The notes under the pieces: model-generated
What the model was told of the DNA's origin: nothing
The model's database searches: none
What the model saw: only the letters and a program-made list of their open reading frames with translations
Translations under genes and position numbers: made by a program
Source: Melastoma dodecandrum
Taxonomy: Eukaryota > Streptophyta > Magnoliopsida > Myrtales > Melastomataceae
Assembly (NCBI GenBank): GCA_029817715.1
Contig: JARUPY010000190.1
Location: 4,092,001 to 4,156,000, forward strand
Direction of reading: 5' to 3'
Length of the DNA stretch: 64,000 nt
Shown: positions 58,488-64,000 of the stretch, piece by piece
Layout: each line of letters opens with the position of its first letter
How positions within the stretch are numbered: the first letter of the stretch is position 1

Positions 58488-60781
58488 CCTTAATCAGTCT
58501 GATCTCTACTTTCTTCATGGCGGACATTATCAACCATCAGACAAGGAGGACAAACCGGCTCCCAACTTATCTGTAGCAACTCTAATTGTTTCTACAGTCG
58601 ACGCCTCACACATTGCTGTGTTTTGGCATGCGATGGAAGTCAGGAGAGAGGACAAAAACAAGCTTAAATCTTGGGCAGCCTGACCCGCTTCCTACAATTC
58701 GCCTGGGAATCCCCCATTCCTCATGGTCAGATCATGGCAGATTTGTCGTGCCATGGCTGCGACGGCATGTCCGTCACACCAATCTTCATCCAGGAGTTCA
58801 CTCTCAGTAACCAGAAAAGCTTTCGACTGACATGCCGTAAGAAAGGGATCTTGTTCAGAGATCATTCTTTCAAGCAAAAAACAGAGTCTGCTGCGTCTGA
58901 TCACGCTTCAAGTAGCAAGACAACATATTATCAACCCTGACTGGAAGCTTGGGAATTCTCTCAAGAAATTGACGTCAACTGGTCTAACTGGGGTCGGCCT
59001 TTGGACGTTGCCACGAAAACAGATAGCAGAAGCTGATTAAAAAAGCGAAGGGAATCGTCAGACACGGGAAGCTGTTGCTTTCAAAGGACAGCGCCGAATG
59101 CGAGAAGTTAAAACTCCCCAGAACACAGATATTCTTGTAGCTCACTGGGTTGTCCGATATTGTCAAATGATCCCACCTTCATTCGTAAGGCGAGAACGCG
59201 TTAGATGATAAGAACTGAAGGATAAGGAAATCATCTCGTAAGCAACAATGCCATCGGCATCGCGTCTTTGTCACGGTAGCAGAGCTGTTAACCGGGGATA
59301 CGGTTTGATTTAAAAAAATTTTAGGTCATACGTTACTGAACGAGAATGGGGCTTTGAAAAAGTTCAGGCCAATACACGGAAATACCAAGGCATAGCCTGG
59401 TTTCACCTACTTCACCGTAAAGATTACAATACATTTGTCATCGCTCGTTGGACGTTGAGTATCACCCAGACTCCATTTCTTGCCCAGAAGATAATAAGTT
59501 TCAATCCATCCCGACGAAGGACGTGCATATTCTACTAAAAAGTAGTAGGTTCCAACCAAGTGTTTATTGTTTTCCGCCCAAAAGAGTATAGCATGGGACA
59601 ATTACCTACGCGAATGATGTGGATACCGCTTGAGGAGACGTGTCACGAAATTAAGAAGGCAGTTGAAATACGATGCTGAAGAAACGAATTGCGACTCACG
59701 AAGATTATTCTAAAATCTTATAATATAATCGAAATTCATGACATAAATATGATTCTTATAAACAATATATGCAACGGCAATCACAATCATATAAATTGAA
59801 TAATCAACTTTTTCTTAATTTTAGGCGTGAGGTTGCTGTTTATTTATGCGTTTGCTTTGCAAACATCCAAACCTTTTGTAAGTATTTACTCGTCCGATTA
59901 AGCTTTTTTTTTAATGGAGCCAAATTTTGGAGCTTTGTTCCAATTTAACCTTGTTTTTCAAAATAATTCGCGAAATGACCTCGTCAACGTACGGAGATCC
60001 TGTACTTAAGGCCTACAGGGCGTCAATTCGAGAAGACGTGCTCTCACCAGATGCGACTATTTTCTTTCAAAGCCGCAAGATCCCCGATCGTCGGAAGGCG
60101 GATGGTCGCCGGAGATCGCAAGTTGAGCTGATCGTTGATTGAAAGAGGTATCCGTGGTCGGGGATGGCTGAGGGTAAGTTCGAGGGGTTGCAGTCTAACC
60201 CTTCAAGGATTTCATTCATAAGCCTTCCTACTGAGCTCGTCGCAGATTCTATGTGAATTCGTTGCCGTTCGCGGTCAAGCGATTTCGAACGAGGCTTTAT
60301 TCCTCTACTGTTGACGAGAATGTGCCTTCTCCTCTTTTAGCTTTTCCAATGTGTAGTCATGGTTTCTGACTCGAGGCTTTATTCTTATTCCTGTTCTATT
60401 GACAACCACGCCGTTCGTGATTAAAATGGTAAGACGGCAGAGTCGAAAGTAGGCCAATCGGCAGAGTTCTTGCTATCAGTGTTCTAATGTAGATTTTCGT
60501 GTTCATCACTGTGGCTTAAGTATGATGGTATCATATCTAATATTGCTTTTGCTTAGAGAATTTTGTTTTTGGAGACACGGCATATGCTCAGATTTTTTCA
60601 TTTCATGTCTTGCAGCCTAATGGTTTGTAAGAGACTCAAACCAAGATATGCCGAAGCATTCTCTAACCATCATCCTAAGAATTGGTAACCATTGTGGATC
60701 AATAAGGCTCATTGGTGGTCCGAAATGACGTTGACGTTGCTTTTGCTGCTTACACTTTAAGAGAGAGTTATTTTCTGACAG
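58488..60781. other. Intergenic, possible decayed coding remnant at 58490-59030
   Basis: A codon-like pattern runs along about 58490-59030: minus-strand FLLERMISEQDPFLTACQSK with AVAAMARQICHDLTMRNG, and plus-strand alternatives. Neither strand gives an intact frame and I recognise no family. 59030-60781 holds no supported gene. Confidence 0.35.
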
Positions 60782-62710
60782 TCAGGATGCTCTTATTTTG
60801 TAATTCTCCCGACTCTGACACTTTCTCGCGTAATGCATTGTGATTCTACTGTGATCATCAACAATAGTGAGAAAATACTTGCACCCATTCAAAGATAAAG
60901 ATGAACAAGGACTCCATATATCACAATGCACTAGATCAAACACTTTTCTTGAATTTTTATAATGAGTTGGAAAAGGTAGACGTTTTTTTTTTGGCATAAT
61001 GACATATAGAATATGTTTCTTCATTGGATAAAGGAGTCATATGAGTACAAGACTAAATCTGTTTCATTTTTACAAAAGATGGATGTCCTAACCTATAATG
61101 CCACAAATCAAACTCACAGTTATCTCTCATATCAGCAGACTGTGTAGCTAAAGTAGCAGAAATTGTTCCAGCAGACTGCGTAGTTAAAGCAGCCATAACA
61201 GAAGAAACTTCTTGATTCCCTTGTAGTATATAGAGCCATGTTCTCTCCTTAGCAAGTCCAATCATCCTCCATGATGATAGGTCCTAAATAAGGCAGTAAT
61301 TCTTTAAAAACAAAACACAGAATTGATTGGTAGACATAATTTGGCTCGCTGATATCAAATTTATATGAAATGAAGGAATATAAAAAACATTTTTAAGTAC
61401 CAAACCATCAATCACAGTTATATCTCCTGTGAAAACAACCTGCACTTTAACTCCATTTGGAAGGAAAACAAACATATTTTCAACGGGTACTATTTTGTCA
61501 AACATGGATCTATTATTTGATATATGATTTGTAGCTCCAGTGTCAATGATCCACTATTCAGAAGAGAAAGAATGATGTGATATACCTGTTGCAGATAAAT
61601 GATTTTGGAGACTCAGAATTATGAATTATAGAAGGCGAGCTTGCAGCAGTTTTAGGCTGCACTCCTTGACCATTAAGTAAAGCCATTAATTTCTGAACCT
61701 ACACCTTAACTTCATTGAGCTCAAGGTTCTCAACACGAGAGCCTGTATTTGGTGCCATCTCTATTACTGCTGCTGCTGTTCTCTGCCAGGAACATAAGGC
61801 TTATTTCTTCTTACTCTAAAATTGTTAGGATAGCCAATTAACTAGAAGCAGTTATCCTTCATATGACCTCTTTTTCCACAATATTCACATATCCATTCAG
61901 TTTTCCTGATTGGCTTCTTTCTGGGATCAAAATGCGATGCTGCAGGTGTAACAAAAGCCATGGGTTCTGGCCTAAACACAAACTGTTCCTCTTTCATCTC
62001 TCTTCTTTTTTTGTATGACTCTTCTTGTGTAACCATGTTATACACCTCATATAGACTTGTAAATGGTTTCATAGCCAGAATTCTGCTCTTCAAATTGTCA
62101 TAATCATCATTCAAACCATGAAGAAATCTGAAAATGCAATCTTCTGTCATGTTCTCTGCAAACACTAGGAAACAAGCTTCATTACACTTTCCACATCTGC
62201 AATAAGGCAACGGCCTCACATTATTCAGTTCTTCCCAAATCCCATTCATCTCTGTGCTGTGTAATAGGCATCAACACTTCTCGCTCCTTGCACTACAGTC
62301 ATCAACATCATTTCCAATCAACTGAATTTTTACTTATCCGGCTGAGAATATCTCCTTTTCAACACCTGCCATATCTCTCTCGCCGAATTCATGAAAAATA
62401 TGTTGCCGGCGATAGATTATGTCACTGATCATAAAATCCACGCCACAACAAGTGTGTTGCACGTTCTCCAAGCAGGTAACAACTCATCCCCATCCTCTGG
62501 TTCACAAATGCTACATTCTATGAACCCTAGTTTGTTCCTAAAGATAAGTGCCATCTCGAACGCCCTACTCCAAGTATAGAAATTTGATCCATTGAGCAGT
62601 GGATGGATTGTTACCGGGCTGAGGTTATCCGACTGTTGGATGTGGAACGGCGAGGTAGGGTCTTCTACTGTTGTCTGCGCTCTGTTTACAACACCTTGGT
62701 GATGAGCCAT
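60782..62710 (-). pseudogene. Degenerate Ty1/copia element (gag to integrase start)
   Basis: On the minus strand, in order with frameshifts: gag start VNRAQTTVEDPTSPFHIQQS, then HPLLNGSNFYTWSRAFEMAL (62710 downwards); gag end with CEYCGKRGHMKDNCF knuckle (62249-61842); protease-like FVFLPNGVKVQVVFTGDI (61505-61284); pre-integrase WHYRLGHPSFVKMKQI (61265-61053); integrase start DLVHCDIWSPCSSLSLNGCK with YFLTIVDDHSR (61024-60782). Reverse transcriptase is not present. Many frame breaks, so inactive. Its PBS is at 62779. Homologous to a common plant copia family with separate RETROTRANS_gag N-terminus. Confidence 0.85.
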
Positions 62711-62778
62711 GACAACTTGATTCTCTTCTACTGCTTATCTCCTCTGGTTGCCGGCGACCACAGCGGGGAAGGTTTGAC

Positions 62779-62790
62779 GCTCTGATACCA
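62779..62790 (-). other. PBS of the 61-63 kb copia element
   Basis: Reverse complement TGGTATCAGAGC, immediately upstream of the gag start. The LTR that should follow to the right (from about 62791) has no clear TG..CA borders. Confidence 0.8.
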
Positions 62791-63824
62791 TCTTAAGCTC
62801 CACCCATTCCTCCGATCAACCAAGGTAACAGAAAGGTAGAAGGAAGAAAAATATATTCTGTTATTCTGTTGTGAAACTGTTTTAATACAAGCCTTTTATA
62901 TCCTGACTTACAAGCCTTGTTATTTTGACGGCTTTATTGGCTCCGGCTGCGCGGTCTTGCCCACCAGTCCAAATAGTGCCCCAGCTCTCCGGGCTTGAAC
63001 AAGGAGGGGAGGCACAAACATGGACTGTTAAAGACTTACTGATGAGGCACGGCTCCTATCTGGAATATCTTCTGTTGGTTTCACTGACTTCCGAGTAATC
63101 CTCCTCTAGTTCCCTCAACTTCAGGATTCCAAGGGCGAGAGAGAGACTTGGCTGCTGCTTTGTAAGAAAAACCGGATACCTCATAGGAAAGACGGGTGGT
63201 AGAGGAACAACCGCAAGAACTCCCTCTGAGAGCGAATCGCTACACTGTTGAGGAAGCCTTGTCCATCTAGCAAGTTGCTCCCTCGAGGGAACAAATCCGT
63301 GCAAGAGTTCCTCGACCTAACCTTGGCCGCTATCGGTCTAACCATACCAATTATGGTCCTACTGCAGAAAAAGCTGATAAAGTCTTCCAGGCAGGGAGCA
63401 ATGTTCACGGCTGGATCATAGAGAACCACTTCTGGGTGTCACTCTCCGACTCCAGAACAGCATAAAGGTATTCAGTGGTCATTTCTGTTAGTGTCTAGCC
63501 ATGAATATATGTTCATTGCAGAGGTTTCTGGTCCTGGTAGACATGCGGCCATGCAATGCTATGTAACACGTCTCATCTGATCGCGATCACCGCCGTGTAC
63601 ATGTATGTACTAGAGAAGGTATAAAATGTAACGACGGAAGAGACACCGTCGTGTTCACTAAATTGTTCGAAATGTACAGACCAGTTGAACTATGCTAAAG
63701 GAAATGATAGATCGCTGTAAAGATCATCAGTATAAAAATGATTGTTGTTCCATTTTGAATTTACAAGTCTCTCACTTTTTGGACTATTCCCTTCAGGAAA
63801 TCCAAGTTGTGGCCAGAAGTAAGT
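62791..63824. other. Decayed LTR-side sequence and an unrecognised remnant
   Basis: Minus-strand frames 63429-63181 and 63304-63056 overlap in two registers. The second reads EQLARWTRLPQQCSDSLSEG, VPLPPVFPMRYPVFLTKQQP and SLSLALGILKLRELEEDYSE, which looks once-coding. I do not recognise the family. Beyond 63480 only 3' flank of the next gene is seen. Confidence 0.35.
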
Positions 63825-64000
63825 TCACCTCGCAACCGAGGCAATGGCGAGGCAGTTGCTGGTCATCTGCATGAGCCTCTCGCCGTGGACAGCAAATTTC
63901 GTCACAATGCCAGACAGCTCGTCATTACAGTCGCTGAACGACGCGATGGAGGCACTGAGCATGCTATTGATCGTCCCAAGGTCCCATTTGCCAGTAGCAT
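63825..64000 (-). CDS. Pectin methylesterase/invertase inhibitor domain protein, 3' end
   Basis: The frame enters from the right edge and reads GKWDLGTINSMLSASIASF, SDCNDELSGIVTKF, ERLMQMTSNCLAIASVAR, then stop at 63825-63827. This matches the last helices of a PMEI fold (VxxWLSAALT.xxxC.DGF ... LTSNALA), with the Cys in SDC corresponding to the fourth conserved one. The signal peptide and hairpin lie outside the window. PMEIs are secreted, binding pectin methylesterase or invertase in the cell wall. The assignment is from motif memory. Confidence 0.65.
   Translation of the reverse strand, partial: ATGKWDLGTINSMLSASIASFSDCNDELSGIVTKFAVHGERLMQMTSNCLAIASVAR

Overview
This window is nuclear DNA of a flowering plant, almost certainly a eudicot. 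The genes have many GT-AG introns, and plant-only families are present (type-B response regulator, COBRA-like, OEP16, TRM/LONGIFOLIA, G-type lectin receptor kinase, Ty1/copia elements). Intergenic DNA is AT-rich. The species cannot be fixed from sequence alone.

Layout. 1-5.3 kb: broken Ty1/copia retrotransposon material, including two LTR/primer-site ends that face each other around a captured fragment of an NYN-domain (predicted nuclease) gene. 5.3-14.3 kb: a mosaic of gene fragments from three families: NYN-domain proteins, the mitochondrial Rho GTPase MIRO, and a U/P-type cyclin. They lie in both orientations and several keep their introns, so copying was at the DNA level. The centre is a near-perfect inverted duplication (about 617 bp per arm, 34 bp spacer) of an NYN gene with its own TATA promoter, so two promoters point at each other. 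14.3-16.6 kb: intergenic, with a decayed piece of plastid 16S rRNA gene.

16.6-47.7 kb is the gene-rich part: type-B ARR (+), COBRA-like GPI protein (-), TRM/LONGIFOLIA-type protein (+), subgroup-7 R2R3-MYB (-), a 104-residue endosulfine/ARPP19-type PP2A regulator in six tiny exons (-), an acyl-activating-enzyme pseudogene (-), a SAR1 pseudogene beside the intact SAR1 GTPase (-), plastid dihydrolipoamide dehydrogenase (-), and OEP16-2-like envelope channel (+). The last two genes diverge from one roughly 590 bp promoter rich in GGCCCA elements.

47.7-64 kb is repeat-rich again: a frameshifted G-type lectin receptor kinase, a frameshifted Gnk2/DUF26 secreted protein, a tandem pair of small copia elements whose inner LTRs are only 2 bp apart, another degenerate copia element, and the 3' end of a pectin-methylesterase/invertase inhibitor gene running off the right edge.

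The intact genes look like ordinary single-copy housekeeping or developmental loci that do not form a pathway. The unusual part is the NYN/MIRO/cyclin mosaic and its convergent-promoter palindrome, a plausible natural source of double-stranded RNA. Coordinates of spliced genes are outer limits; exon boundaries are given in the evidence and were placed by splice signals, reading phase and remembered family similarity. No searches were run.
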